In this document: positions 1 through 8,718 of the stretch, one piece after another
How the letters are laid out: each line of letters begins with the position of its first letter
How positions within the stretch are numbered: the first letter of the stretch is position 1
Origin: Paracoccus sp. TOH
GTDB lineage: Bacteria; Pseudomonadota; Alphaproteobacteria; Rhodobacterales; Rhodobacteraceae
Reading direction: 5' to 3'
Assembly: GCF_030388245.1 (NCBI RefSeq)
Contig: NZ_CP098360.1
Span: 1,014,501-1,078,500, forward strand
Length of the DNA: 64,000 bases
Program-made: the position numbers and the translations under genes
Notes under the pieces: model-generated
Database searches by the model: none
Told to the model about the DNA's origin: nothing
Seen by the model: the letters and a program-made list of their open reading frames with translations, nothing else

Positions 1-1
1 C

Positions 2-1576
2 GCCTACGAGATCGGCCAGGACAACATCAATTATCGCCGACGCTTCGTGTTCGAGCTGGATATCCACAACGTCGTGTTCAGCATCTCGGCGCTCGGGGTC
101 GTCGCCTTCACCCTGCTGACCCTGATGTTCCAGAACACGCTGGACCCGTTCTTTTCCGGGCTGCGCGATTTCCTGACCGCCAATCTCGACTGGTTCTTCC
201 TGATCGTCGGCAATGTCTTCGTGCTGCTGTGCCTGGTGCTGATCGTGCTGCCGCTGGGCCGCATCCGGCTGGGCGGTCCGCAGGCGGTGCCCGATTACAG
301 CTATCTCTCGTGGTTCTCGATGCTGTTTGCCGCCGGCATGGGCATCGGCCTGATGTTCTATGGCGTGTCCGAGCCGCTGGGGAACTACACCGCCGCCTTC
401 GACGGCCCGGCCGTCGGGCCGGACGGCATCCGCACCGACTGGGCGCCGCTGCAAGGCGTGCCGGGCGATGCCGAAGGTGCGCGGCGGCTGGCGATGGCGG
501 CGACGATCTTCCACTGGGCGCTGCATCCCTGGTCGATCTATGCGATCGTGGCGCTGTCGCTGGCGCTTTTCGCCTTCAACAAGGGCCTGCCGCTGACGCT
601 GCGCTCGGTCTTCTATCCGATCTTCGGGGAACGGGTCTGGGGCTGGCCGGGGCATGTGATCGACATTCTGGCGGTCTTTGCGACGATCTTCGGGCTTTCC
701 ACCTCGCTGGGCATCGGGGCGCAGCAGGCCAGCGCCGGGCTGAACTTCCTGTTCGGCCTGCCCGCGACCACCGGGGCAATGATCTTCCTGATCATCTTCA
801 TCACCGGCATCGCCACCGCATCGGTGGTGGCTGGCATGGACAAGGGTGTGAAGCTGCTGTCCGAGGCGAACATGGCGCTGGCGCTGCTGCTGCTGGTCTT
901 CATCGTGCTGGTCGGCCCCACCACCCAGATCGCCACCGGCTTTTTCAAGAACCTGCTGGCCTATGTGGAATATCTGCCGGCGCTGTCGAACCCGCTGGGG
1001 CGCGACGACGACAATTTCCGCCAGGGCTGGACCGCCTTTTACTGGGCCTGGTGGATCAGCTGGTCGCCCTTTGTCGGCATGTTCATCGCCCGTGTCAGCC
1101 GCGGCCGCACGGTGCGCGAGTTCCTGATCGCGGTGCTGCTGATCCCGTCGCTGGTCTCGACCATCTGGATGACCGCGCTGGGCGGCACGGCGATCAGCCA
1201 GGTCGTGGACCAGAGCCTGCGCTCGGTCCAGGACGCGGCGCTGGAACTGCAACTGTTCGAGATGCTGGCGCATCTGCCGCTGACCGGCATCACCTCGCTG
1301 ATCGGCATCGTGCTGGTGATCGTGTTCTTCGTCACCTCGTCGGATTCCGGCTCGCTGGTGATCGACACGATCAGCGCCGGCGGCAAGGTGAACGCGCCGG
1401 TGCCGCAGCGGGTGTTCTGGGCCACCTTCGAGGGGCTGGTCGCCATCGCGCTGCTGTTGGGCGGCGGGCTTGCGGCGCTGCAGGCCATGGCCGTCTCGAC
1501 CGGCTTTCCCTTTGCGATCGTGCTGCTGGGGGCCTGCTTCGCGCTGGTCAAGGGCTTGCGGGCAGAGCCGGGCTGA
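2..1576 (+). CDS. BCCT-family betaine/compatible-solute transporter (5' end outside window)
   Basis: Secondary transporter of the betaine/carnitine/choline family, expected to take up compatible solutes across the inner membrane. The frame is open from the first bases. The codons before the GTG at 47 read like family N-terminal sequence (YEIGQDNIN), so the true start probably lies upstream and this entry is partial. Counting from the GTG, the glycine stretch GMGIG at residues 97-101 matches the sodium-coupled BetP type rather than the carnitine antiporter type. A tryptophan-rich segment (GWTAFYWAWWISWSP, near residue 326) is the BCCT signature helix. About 12 hydrophobic segments are visible. 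The C-terminal tail after the last helix is short, so the long osmosensing tail of BetP is absent. Family is certain. The substrate is inferred. Confidence 0.93.
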   Translation, partial: AYEIGQDNINYRRRFVFELDIHNVVFSISALGVVAFTLLTLMFQNTLDPFFSGLRDFLTANLDWFFLIVGNVFVLLCLVLIVLPLGRIRLGGPQAVPDYSYLSWFSMLFAAGMGIGLMFYGVSEPLGNYTAAFDGPAVGPDGIRTDWAPLQGVPGDAEGARRLAMAATIFHWALHPWSIYAIVALSLALFAFNKGLPLTLRSVFYPIFGERVWGWPGHVIDILAVFATIFGLSTSLGIGAQQASAGLNFLFGLPATTGAMIFLIIFITGIATASVVAGMDKGVKLLSEANMALALLLLVFIVLVGPTTQIATGFFKNLLAYVEYLPALSNPLGRDDDNFRQGWTAFYWAWWISWSPFVGMFIARVSRGRTVREFLIAVLLIPSLVSTIWMTALGGTAISQVVDQSLRSVQDAALELQLFEMLAHLPLTGITSLIGIVLVIVFFVTSSDSGSLVIDTISAGGKVNAPVPQRVFWATFEGLVAIALLLGGGLAALQAMAVSTGFPFAIVLLGACFALVKGLRAEPG

Positions 1577-1681
1577 CCGGTCCCGCAGGCGGTGCGGGGC
1601 GGCGCGGTGCGCCGGGCGTCGGATGCATCTTGATATGCCACCGATTCCCTCCTAGCACCCGCGGGAACAGAAAGGCGGAAC

Positions 1682-3166
1682 ATGTCTAACAAGGATCTCG
1701 AGCCCCGACATCTCGACACGCTGGACCGCGACCTGGGCCGCTTCGCCAATCTCGAGGCGGCCGCGGTCTATGTCTCGCGGCCCCTGGTGGCGCCGAGCAT
1801 CGGTTTCGTCTTCATCATCCTGGCCGGGCTTGCCGCGGCGATGCTGCTGGGCCAGCACGGCGAGATGCCGATCGTCGTCGCCGCCGCGGTGTTCGGCGCC
1901 TACATGGCGCTGAACATCGGCGCCAACGATGTCGCCAACAATATGGGTCCGGCGGTGGGGGCGAATGCGCTCAGCATGGGCGGCGCCATCATCATCGCGG
2001 CGATCTTCGAAAGCGCCGGCGCGCTGATCGCCGGGGCCGACGTGGTCTCGACCGTGGCCAAGGGCATCGTCGCGCCCGAGGCGCTGGACACGCCCGCGAT
2101 CTTCATCTGGGCGATGATGGCGGCGCTGCTGGCCTCGGCCCTGTGGGTGAACCTGGCGACATGGATCGGGGCGCCGGTCTCGACCACCCATGCCGTGGTC
2201 GGCGGGGTGATGGGCGCAGGCATGGCGGGTGCCGGTTTCGGTGCGGTCAGCTGGGACCAGATGTTCGCCATCGCCGCAAGCTGGGTCATCTCGCCGGTGA
2301 TGGGCGGCGTGGTGGCGGCCGGCTTCCTGTGGTTCATCAAAAGCCGGATCATCTATCGCGACGACAAGATTGCCGCCGCCCGAACCTGGGTGCCGGTGCT
2401 GGTCGGGATCATGGCCGGCACCTTTGCCGCCTATCTGGTGATGAAGGGGCTGAAACAGCTGATCGCGGTCTCGATGGGCTCGGCGCTGCTGCTGGGCCTG
2501 ATGATCGGGCTGGGCTGCTGGCTGGTGATGATCCCGGTCACCCGCCGCCAGTCCAAGGGGCTGGAGAACCGCAACAAGTCGCTGAAGGTGCTGTTCGGGA
2601 TTCCGCTGGTCGCCTCGGCGGCGCTGCTGAGCTTTGCCCATGGCGCGAATGACGTCGCCAATGCCGTCGGCCCGCTGGCGGCCATCGTGCAGACCGCGCA
2701 GACCGGCAATTTCGAGGGGGCCGTGACCATTCCCCTGTGGGTGATGCTGATCGGGGCCTTCGGCATCTCCTTCGGCCTCAGCCTGTTCGGGCCCAAGCTG
2801 ATCCGCATGGTCGGCAGCGAGATCACCAAGCTGAACCCGATGCGGGCCTATTGCGTGGCCCTGTCGGCGGCGATCACCGTCATCCTGGCCAGCTGGCTGG
2901 GGCTGCCGGTCAGCTCGACCCATATCGCGGTGGGCGCGATCTTCGGCGTGGGCTTCTTTCGCGAATGGGACGCCGAGCGGCGGCTGAAACGGGCCCGCAT
3001 GACGCTGCCGAAGACCGAAGAGATCCCCGCCGACGAGCGCCGCCGCCGCAAGCTGGTGCGCCGGCTGCATGTGCTGACCATCGGCGCCGCCTGGGTGGTC
3101 ACCGTCCCCGCCGCGGCGCTGCTGTCGGCGATTCTGTTCCTGATCCTGCGGCAGATCCCGGTCTGA
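1682..3166 (+). CDS. PiT-family inorganic phosphate transporter
   Basis: Low-affinity phosphate (metal-phosphate) symporter of the inner membrane. The 494-residue protein has the two inverted PiT repeats, each with its signature: GANDVANNMGP near residue 80 and GANDVANAVGP near residue 320. An extra N-terminal portion of about 45 residues and a basic cytoplasmic loop (ERRLKRAR... RRRRKLVRR) before the last helix fit the long bacterial PiT subgroup. The ATG is preceded by AAAGGCGG. It stands alone, 105 bases after the BCCT gene, with no PhoU-like regulator next to it. Sodium versus proton coupling cannot be told from sequence. Confidence 0.93.
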   Translation: MSNKDLEPRHLDTLDRDLGRFANLEAAAVYVSRPLVAPSIGFVFIILAGLAAAMLLGQHGEMPIVVAAAVFGAYMALNIGANDVANNMGPAVGANALSMGGAIIIAAIFESAGALIAGADVVSTVAKGIVAPEALDTPAIFIWAMMAALLASALWVNLATWIGAPVSTTHAVVGGVMGAGMAGAGFGAVSWDQMFAIAASWVISPVMGGVVAAGFLWFIKSRIIYRDDKIAAARTWVPVLVGIMAGTFAAYLVMKGLKQLIAVSMGSALLLGLMIGLGCWLVMIPVTRRQSKGLENRNKSLKVLFGIPLVASAALLSFAHGANDVANAVGPLAAIVQTAQTGNFEGAVTIPLWVMLIGAFGISFGLSLFGPKLIRMVGSEITKLNPMRAYCVALSAAITVILASWLGLPVSSTHIAVGAIFGVGFFREWDAERRLKRARMTLPKTEEIPADERRRRKLVRRLHVLTIGAAWVVTVPAAALLSAILFLILRQIPV

Positions 3167-3313
3167 TCCGGCGCGTCGGGGCGGCCGGCATCCTGGCCGC
3201 TTTTCCCCCTCGTCTGCATCGCGATCCGGTTTCCTGACCCGGTTGCCGCCGGGCGCGCAACCGGGCGGATCCGGAACGCGTTGCGCCTTGTTGCCGCGTG
3301 CTTTCCGGTCGCC

Positions 3314-4375
3314 ATGCCCGAGGATTCGCCCATCGCCCACGCCCAGGACGCCGCGGAAACCGCGGGGCTGATCCATGCCGGCGACGATGCGCCCGGAATC
3401 TCCCGCCGGCGCTGCGGCACCGGGTTTTCCTATCGCGACGCGCGGGGCCGGACGATCCGCGACGCCGCCGTGCGGCGCCGCATCCGGGCGCTGGCGATCC
3501 CGCCTGCCTGGTCCGAGGTCTGGATCTGCGCCGATCCGCGCGGCCATGTGCAGGCCACCGGGCGCGATGCGCGCGGCCGCAAGCAATATCTTTATCACCC
3601 GCGCTTCCGCGCCTTCCGCGACCGTGCCAAGTTCGATCACCTGCTGGAGTTTGCCGCCTGCCTGCCGAAGATCCGCGCCCGCGTCGATGTCGACATGGCG
3701 CGGCCCGGGATGCCGCCCGACAAGGTTCTGGCGACCGTCGTGCATCTGCTTGAAACCACGATGATCCGGGTCGGCAATGCCAGCTACGCGCGCGAGAACC
3801 GTTCGCACGGGCTGACCACGCTGCAGAACCGCCATGCCCGGATCGACGGCGGCAAGGTCCGCTTCCGTTTCCGGGGCAAGGGGGGCAAGACCTGGGATCT
3901 GGGCATCCGCGACCGCCGCGTCGCCCGCATCGTGCGCAAGATGCAGGATCTGCCGGGCCAGCCGCTGTTCCAGTATCTCGACGAGGCGGGCGAATGCCGC
4001 AGGATCACCTCGGGCGAGGTGAACGACTACCTGCGCGGCATCGCCGGGCGCGAGGTGACGGCCAAGGATTTCCGCACCTGGACCGGAACGGTCCTGGCCG
4101 CCGAGGCGCTGGCACGCTGCGATCCCTTCGAGAGCGAGGCCGAGGCCAAACGCAACCTGCGCGAGGCCATCGCCAACGTCGCCGCCCGGCTGGGCAACAC
4201 CCCGGCCATCTGCCGCAGATGCTATGTCCACCCGCAGATCATCGAGGCCTATCTGGCGGGCGGGCTGAAGCTCCGGCTGGGCAAGGACGGCACCGCCCGC
4301 GATACCGGGCTCGGCCCCGAGGAGCGTCAGGTCCTGCGCCTGCTGCGCAAGGCCGCCCAGCCGTCCGGGGGCTGA
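3314..4375 (+). CDS. DNA topoisomerase IB (poxvirus-like)
   Basis: Type IB topoisomerase that relaxes supercoils through a 3'-phosphotyrosyl intermediate. Visible parts are the N-terminal DNA-clamp domain, the conserved IRVGNASYARENRSHGLTTL segment, the catalytic RTWTG (Arg254, Trp256), and the nucleophile Tyr304 in RCYVHP. I chose the ATG at 3314 (353 residues). A TTG at 3281 in the same frame would add 11 residues, and neither has a good ribosome binding site. Bacterial members of this family are scattered and dispensable. It has no operon partner: a phosphate transporter lies upstream and a convergent transpeptidase downstream. Confidence 0.9.
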   Translation: MPEDSPIAHAQDAAETAGLIHAGDDAPGISRRRCGTGFSYRDARGRTIRDAAVRRRIRALAIPPAWSEVWICADPRGHVQATGRDARGRKQYLYHPRFRAFRDRAKFDHLLEFAACLPKIRARVDVDMARPGMPPDKVLATVVHLLETTMIRVGNASYARENRSHGLTTLQNRHARIDGGKVRFRFRGKGGKTWDLGIRDRRVARIVRKMQDLPGQPLFQYLDEAGECRRITSGEVNDYLRGIAGREVTAKDFRTWTGTVLAAEALARCDPFESEAEAKRNLREAIANVAARLGNTPAICRRCYVHPQIIEAYLAGGLKLRLGKDGTARDTGLGPEERQVLRLLRKAAQPSGG

Positions 4376-4400
4376 ACGGCGCCGGTCCGCGCCGCCATGA

Positions 4401-4424
4401 AAAAGGGCCCTGCCGGCTCCTTTT
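4401..4424. terminator. Bidirectional intrinsic terminator
   Basis: AAAAGG-GCC (4401-4409) pairs with GGC-CCTTTT (4415-4424) around a CTGCC loop with one bulged T. A-run and T-run flank the stem. It sits between the convergent topoisomerase and L,D-transpeptidase genes, so it can end transcripts from both sides. Confidence 0.7.
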
Positions 4425-4439
4425 CGCGCTGCCTGCGGG

Positions 4440-5096
4440 TCAGATCAGCAGCACCTGGGTGCCGATCTTGGTCAGGTCGTAAAGCTGCTTGATATGTTCG
4501 TTGTAAAGGCCGATGCAGCCGTTCGAGGACTTGCGGCCGATCTTGCGCGTGTCATGCGTGCCGTGGATGCGGTAATACTGCCAGCTCAGCCACAGCGCAT
4601 GGGTGCCCAGCGGGTTGTCCGGCCCCGGCGGCACGAAATCCGGCCATTCCGGGTTGCGCTTCTTCATCTCGGGGGTGGGCGCCCAGCTCGGACCCTTGAC
4701 CTTCTTGATGATCTCGGTGCGGCCGGTGCGGGTCAGGTCGGCGCTGACCGGAACCGAGGTCGGGAACAGCTTGTAGACGGTCTGGTCCTCGGACCAGTAA
4801 TGCAGCGCGCGCGAGGTCAGGTCGACCAGGATGGCGCCATTGGTCAGGGTGCTGAAATAGGGCTGCCAGTCCTGCATGCGGAAGCTGGAGATGTTGCGGC
4901 GCGAATCCTGGGCCGCGTCATATTGCACCATGCCCGCGTCCGGGGTGGCGCCGCCGGCCGCGCCCTGCAGCGGCTGGCCGGTATAGGGGTCGATGGCCTG
5001 GGCCAGGGCCGGGGCCGCCAGCCCCGCCGCCGCGCCCATCGCCGCCGAGGCGGTCAGAAATTTCCGGCGCGAGACCGGATTTTTCGGCGTGATCAT
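4440..5096 (-). CDS. Tat-exported L,D-transpeptidase family protein (YkuD domain)
   Basis: Envelope enzyme of the YkuD fold, which forms or edits 3-3 cross-links in peptidoglycan or attaches proteins to it. The N-terminus carries a twin-arginine signal (SRRKFL, Arg10-Arg11) followed by an Ala-rich h-region ending near ALAQA, so it should be exported folded by Tat. The YkuD domain fills the C-terminal half with H178-G-T and Cys194 in SSNGCIG. In most family members the residue two after the catalytic Cys is Arg (SxGCxR); here it is Gly. Family is clear. Activity is likely but the altered motif leaves some doubt. Confidence 0.88.
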   Translation of the reverse strand: MITPKNPVSRRKFLTASAAMGAAAGLAAPALAQAIDPYTGQPLQGAAGGATPDAGMVQYDAAQDSRRNISSFRMQDWQPYFSTLTNGAILVDLTSRALHYWSEDQTVYKLFPTSVPVSADLTRTGRTEIIKKVKGPSWAPTPEMKKRNPEWPDFVPPGPDNPLGTHALWLSWQYYRIHGTHDTRKIGRKSSNGCIGLYNEHIKQLYDLTKIGTQVLLI

Positions 5097-5322
5097 GTGT
5101 CGCTCCTGATATGTGGCGGACCGCTCGCGGCGGTCTTCTCTGCCCGAATTTGCGAAGAATGGCGTTACGACATGGATTTACGCCCCGGCCCGGACCCTTG
5201 CAATTCAAACAAGCGTCATTGTCGCAACAGAGTCGCAGCCTGTGGCCCTCACGCAATCTTTCGTTTGAAGCGAGGCGCTGCCTTTTGTATGGCTGGCGCA
5301 AAATATCCTCTCGGGACAGGAC

Positions 5323-5895
5323 ATGATGCTGAAACTCTCTACCCTGGCGCTTGTTTCGGTGCTGGCGCTTGCCGCCTGCCAGCAGCCGCAGCAGACGCAA
5401 CTCGGCCCCGACGGCCAGCCGCTGCCGGTCGCCTACAAGATCACCCCGCGGGAAGAGGCGCAGATCCCCGGCCGCATCCTGGGCCAGATCAATGCGCTGC
5501 GCGCCAATGTCGCCGCCGCCCCCATGGTGCAGAACCCGATGCTGGACGCGGCCGCCAAGGCCCATGCCCGCGACATGGCGGCGCAGAACCGCGCCTGGCA
5601 TTTCGGCTCGGACGGCTCCTCGCCGCTGGATCGCATCCGCCGCAACGGCTACATGGGCCACCTGATCGGCGAGAACATCTCCGAGACCTACGAGAACGAG
5701 ATCGCGACGCTGAACGCCTGGATGCAGACCCGCGACACCCGCGACGTGGTCATGGACCCGCGCGCGACCGAGCTGGGCGTCGGCTGGTACCAGGAACCCT
5801 CGGGCAAGATCTGGTGGGTGCTGATCACCGGCGGCGCGACCGCCACGCCGACGACCATGGCCGGCGGCTTTGCCGCCCCCGGCGCCGGAATCTGA
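5323..5895 (+). CDS. CAP/SCP-domain lipoprotein
   Basis: Secreted CAP-superfamily protein anchored as a lipoprotein: the signal peptide ends in the lipobox LALAAC with Cys19. The mature part shows the CAP hallmarks, a QINALRAN helix, the His of NRAWHFGSDG, GENISE, and the C-terminal LGVGWYQEPSGKIWWV strand. Bacterial CAP proteins bind lipids or peptidoglycan or have no known role, so no reaction is assigned. Two ATGs occur in tandem (5323, 5326). The 226 bases before it are the divergent promoter region shared with the Tat-exported transpeptidase gene; I see no clear operator there. Confidence 0.85.
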   Translation: MMLKLSTLALVSVLALAACQQPQQTQLGPDGQPLPVAYKITPREEAQIPGRILGQINALRANVAAAPMVQNPMLDAAAKAHARDMAAQNRAWHFGSDGSSPLDRIRRNGYMGHLIGENISETYENEIATLNAWMQTRDTRDVVMDPRATELGVGWYQEPSGKIWWVLITGGATATPTTMAGGFAAPGAGI

Positions 5896-5984
5896 CCGGA
5901 CGGCGCGGCCGGACCGGGCCGCGCCTTTCCGCCTTTCATCGGCAGGCGGGCCCTCGGCCGGCGGCTGCGTCGCAGGAGGTCGGG

Positions 5985-6770
5985 ATGAGCGAGATCGACC
6001 GAATCCTGGCCGCGGCGCTGGTCCTGGCCGCGGCGGCTGCGGACATCTCCGCCCAGGCATGGCGCGGTGCGCTTGCTGTCCGCTACAAGCCAGACGGCAC
6101 CTCGCTGACCGAGGCCGACCTGGCCATCGAGTCGATGTGGCGCGAGCGCATCCGGCGGCAGTTTCCCTCGCACGGCATCCTGGGCGAGGAATACGGCGCC
6201 GATGCCGGCAGCAGCGCCTTTACCTGGGTGCTCGATCCGATCGACGGCACCCGCCAGTTCGCGGCGGGATTGCTGAACTTCGCCTCGCTGATCGGCGTCT
6301 GCCGCGACGGAGTGCCGGTTCTGGGTCTTATCGACCTGCCGGCGCCGGGCGCCCGCTATGTGGCGGCCGAGGGGCGCGGCACGCGCTTCGGCAGCCGCCT
6401 TGTCCGCAGCAGCGCGCAGCGCGCGCTGGACAGGGCCGTCGTCAGCCTGGCGAATCCCGACAGTTTCACCGCGCCCGGCAGCGCGGCCGGATACCGCCGG
6501 TTGCGCTCGGCCGGGCGGGTCAGGGTGTTCGACGGCGGCGCGGCCGCCTATGGCGCGCTGGCCCGCGGGCTGGTGGATCTTTGCCTGAACGGCGACGACC
6601 TGGACGCTTACGACATCTGCGCCCTGTGCCCGGTCGTGCAGGAGGCGGGCGGCGTCATTTCCGACTGGCGGGGTCGGCCGCTGACGCTGCGGTCCAGCGG
6701 GGCCATCCTGGCCAGCGCCTCGTCCGAACTGCACGCGGCGGCGCTGGACCGGCTGGCCCTGCCGGGCTGA
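5985..6770 (+). CDS. hisN: Inositol monophosphatase family phosphatase, probably histidinol-phosphatase
   Basis: Magnesium-dependent, lithium-sensitive type phosphomonoesterase of 261 residues. Motifs are in order: GEEYG (Glu68-Glu69), DPIDGT (residues 84-89, metal ligands and catalytic Asp), and a C-terminal YDICA in place of the usual WD-x-A motif. The KPDGTSLTEAD segment resembles HisN-type histidinol-phosphatases more than SuhB, so step 8 of histidine synthesis is the best guess. Other substrates such as inositol phosphate or PAP remain possible. The ATG has a perfect AGGAGG at 5974-5979. No other his gene is adjacent. Confidence 0.85.
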   Translation: MSEIDRILAAALVLAAAAADISAQAWRGALAVRYKPDGTSLTEADLAIESMWRERIRRQFPSHGILGEEYGADAGSSAFTWVLDPIDGTRQFAAGLLNFASLIGVCRDGVPVLGLIDLPAPGARYVAAEGRGTRFGSRLVRSSAQRALDRAVVSLANPDSFTAPGSAAGYRRLRSAGRVRVFDGGAAAYGALARGLVDLCLNGDDLDAYDICALCPVVQEAGGVISDWRGRPLTLRSSGAILASASSELHAAALDRLALPG

Positions 6771-6913
6771 TGGCGATTCGGCCCGGGCCGACATGGCAGG
6801 GCAGGGCATGACATGGCAGGCGCGACGGGCAGGCGGCCGGCCTGCGCCGTCCCGGCAATCAAAAGCCCCGCGACGATGCGCAGGGCCCTTGTGACAGGCG
6901 CTGCCGGCGGCGC

Positions 6914-7438
6914 CTAGGGATAGAGGAAAATCGGCACGCCCGGGCGCAGCATGGTGAAGATCTCCTCGATCTCCTCGTCGGTGACGGCGATGCAGCCGGC
7001 GGTCCAATCGTTGCGCTGCCGGACCAGCTGCCGCCCCTCGGGGCCGAGGCCGTGGATGAAGATGTCGCCGCCCGGCCGCAGCCCCCTGGCCGCCGCCTGG
7101 GTCACGTCCTGCGCGGATGGGTAGGAGATGCCGACCGACAGGTGATAGCGGCTGCGCGGGTTGAAACGGTCGATGAAATACATGCCCTCGGGCGTGCGGC
7201 CGTCGCCTTCGAATTGTTTGCGGCCGACCGGCTGATTGCCGAGCTTGATCTCATAGCTCTTGATCACTTCCCGGCCGCTGACGAGATACATCTTGCGCTC
7301 GCCCTTCTTCACCACGACCTGCGTGATGGGCGGACCCTGATAGGTCTTTCTGGATTGAGTGCTGTCCCCGCCGCCGCAGCTTGCCACAACAGCCACTGCG
7401 ACAACCGCGAAAAATGCGCGTATTGCCCGAATCATCAC
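6914..7438 (-). CDS. L,D-transpeptidase family lipoprotein (YkuD domain)
   Basis: Second YkuD-type envelope protein in the window, 174 residues. A signal peptide ending VVASC (Cys21) predicts lipidation, in contrast to the Tat-exported paralogue 2 kb away. The catalytic region is H129-G-L-G and Cys149 within DWTAGCIAV, the form seen in the short ErfK/YafK-like group. That group includes enzymes that hydrolyse rather than form protein-peptidoglycan links, so transferase or hydrolase activity is open. It stands alone, convergent with the IMPase-family gene. Confidence 0.87.
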   Translation of the reverse strand: MMIRAIRAFFAVVAVAVVASCGGGDSTQSRKTYQGPPITQVVVKKGERKMYLVSGREVIKSYEIKLGNQPVGRKQFEGDGRTPEGMYFIDRFNPRSRYHLSVGISYPSAQDVTQAAARGLRPGGDIFIHGLGPEGRQLVRQRNDWTAGCIAVTDEEIEEIFTMLRPGVPIFLYP

Positions 7439-7500
7439 TGCCCTCTGTCTGCGCTATGCGCTTGGTTTTCCCAAGAAATAGCACAGAGATTAAAATTTCG

Positions 7501-8718
7501 CTAGCTTCGGCGAAATTCCGCCACGGTCTCGACATGCGGCGACCAGCGGAACTGGTCGACCACGAAGAGCCGCGCCAGCGCCCATCCGCCCTCGGCGAGA
7601 ATCCGCGCGTCCCTTGCAAAAGTGACGGGATCGCAGCTGACCCAGGCCAGCCTGTCCGCGGCCGAGCGGGCCAGTTCGCGCGCCTGCGCCTCGGCCCCGG
7701 CGCGCGGCGGGTCGATCACGATTGCGTCATAGGCCAGCTCGTCGGGCATGAGCGGCCGGCGGGCAAGGTCGCGAATCTCGGTCGTGATTCGGCGCAGGCC
7801 GGGGCTGCGGCGGGCGGCCGCGTCCAGCGCCTGCAGCGGCGCGGCCAGCCCCTCGACGGCATGGACCTCGGCCGTCTCGGCCAGCGGCAGGGTGAAGGTG
7901 CCGCAGCCGGCGAACAGGTCCAGCACCCGGCCGGCACCGCGCAGCATGCCGCGCACCGCGGCCAGCAACGCCGCCTCGCCCTCGGCGGTGGCCTGCAGGA
8001 AACCGCCCGGCGGCGGCACGACCTGCGCCCGCCCCATGGGCAGCGCCGGCGGGCGGCGGGTGATGCCTTGGCCGTCCCAACTGAGCCGCGCCAGATCGCC
8101 CTCGGCCGCCAGCGCCGCCAGGGTTTGGAACAGCGCCGGCTGCATCGGCTTGCCGCCGGTCACCGCCACGTCCAGCCCGGCCGGCGTCTCGGTCACGGTC
8201 AGCGACAGCTCGCCCGCGCGCGAGGCGCCGGCGACGACCAGCCGCCGCAGCAGCGGCAACGCCGACTGGATTCCCGGCCGCAGCACATGGCAATCCGCGA
8301 TATCGACGATCACGTCCGAGGCGCGGGCGTGAAAACCCAGCAGCGCGTCTTTCTTCGTCCGCCGCCCCGACAGCACCGCCCGCCGGCGCGAGCGCGGCGG
8401 CGAGACATGCACCCCGGCAATCGGCGCGGAAAGCCCCTGCGCCCGCAACGCCTCGGTCACCACGCCGACCTTCCAGGCCTTCACGAACGCCTCGGAGCCG
8501 TGCATCAGCGCGCAACCGCCGCAGGCGCGGTAATGCGGGCAGGGCGGGCGCACCCGCTCGGGCGCGGGGGTCACGATGCGCGGGCTGGCGATGCGGCCGT
8601 TCTCGGCCTCGCCCTCGATCACCTCGCCGGGCAGGGTCAGCGCCGCCAGGGCGCGGCCCCCGGTCCCGACCGCCACGCCATCGCCCTTGCGGCCCAGCCG
8701 CTCGACGGTCCAGATCAC
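7501..8718 (-). CDS. rlmD: 23S rRNA (uracil-5-)-methyltransferase, RlmD/TrmA family
   Basis: S-adenosylmethionine-dependent RNA m5U methyltransferase with a 4Fe-4S cluster. Cluster cysteines are Cys60, Cys66 and Cys69 (CPHYRACGGC) plus a later Cys in DCHVL. The Rossmann SAM motif is DLFAGCGTFTLP, the substrate motif is VIDPPRAG, and the nucleophilic Cys lies in WVSCDP. At 405 residues it is a little shorter than E. coli RlmD, and its N-terminal TRAM-like part is reduced. Alphaproteobacteria often keep one such enzyme, so the exact target uridine (U747 or U1939 type) cannot be told. Its start overlaps the end of the ABC exporter gene by 4 bases. Confidence 0.88.
   Translation of the reverse strand: MIWTVERLGRKGDGVAVGTGGRALAALTLPGEVIEGEAENGRIASPRIVTPAPERVRPPCPHYRACGGCALMHGSEAFVKAWKVGVVTEALRAQGLSAPIAGVHVSPPRSRRRAVLSGRRTKKDALLGFHARASDVIVDIADCHVLRPGIQSALPLLRRLVVAGASRAGELSLTVTETPAGLDVAVTGGKPMQPALFQTLAALAAEGDLARLSWDGQGITRRPPALPMGRAQVVPPPGGFLQATAEGEAALLAAVRGMLRGAGRVLDLFAGCGTFTLPLAETAEVHAVEGLAAPLQALDAAARRSPGLRRITTEIRDLARRPLMPDELAYDAIVIDPPRAGAEAQARELARSAADRLAWVSCDPVTFARDARILAEGGWALARLFVVDQFRWSPHVETVAEFRRS

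Noticed and set aside
1652..4231. 859-codon open frame on the minus strand opposite the PiT and topoisomerase genes
   Set aside because: Low-complexity His/Arg/Gly-rich translation, antisense to two clear genes. High GC makes long antisense frames common here.
6861..6893. Terminator between the IMPase gene and the YkuD lipoprotein gene
   Set aside because: AAAAGCCC and GGGCCCTT pair only partly and no clean T-run follows.
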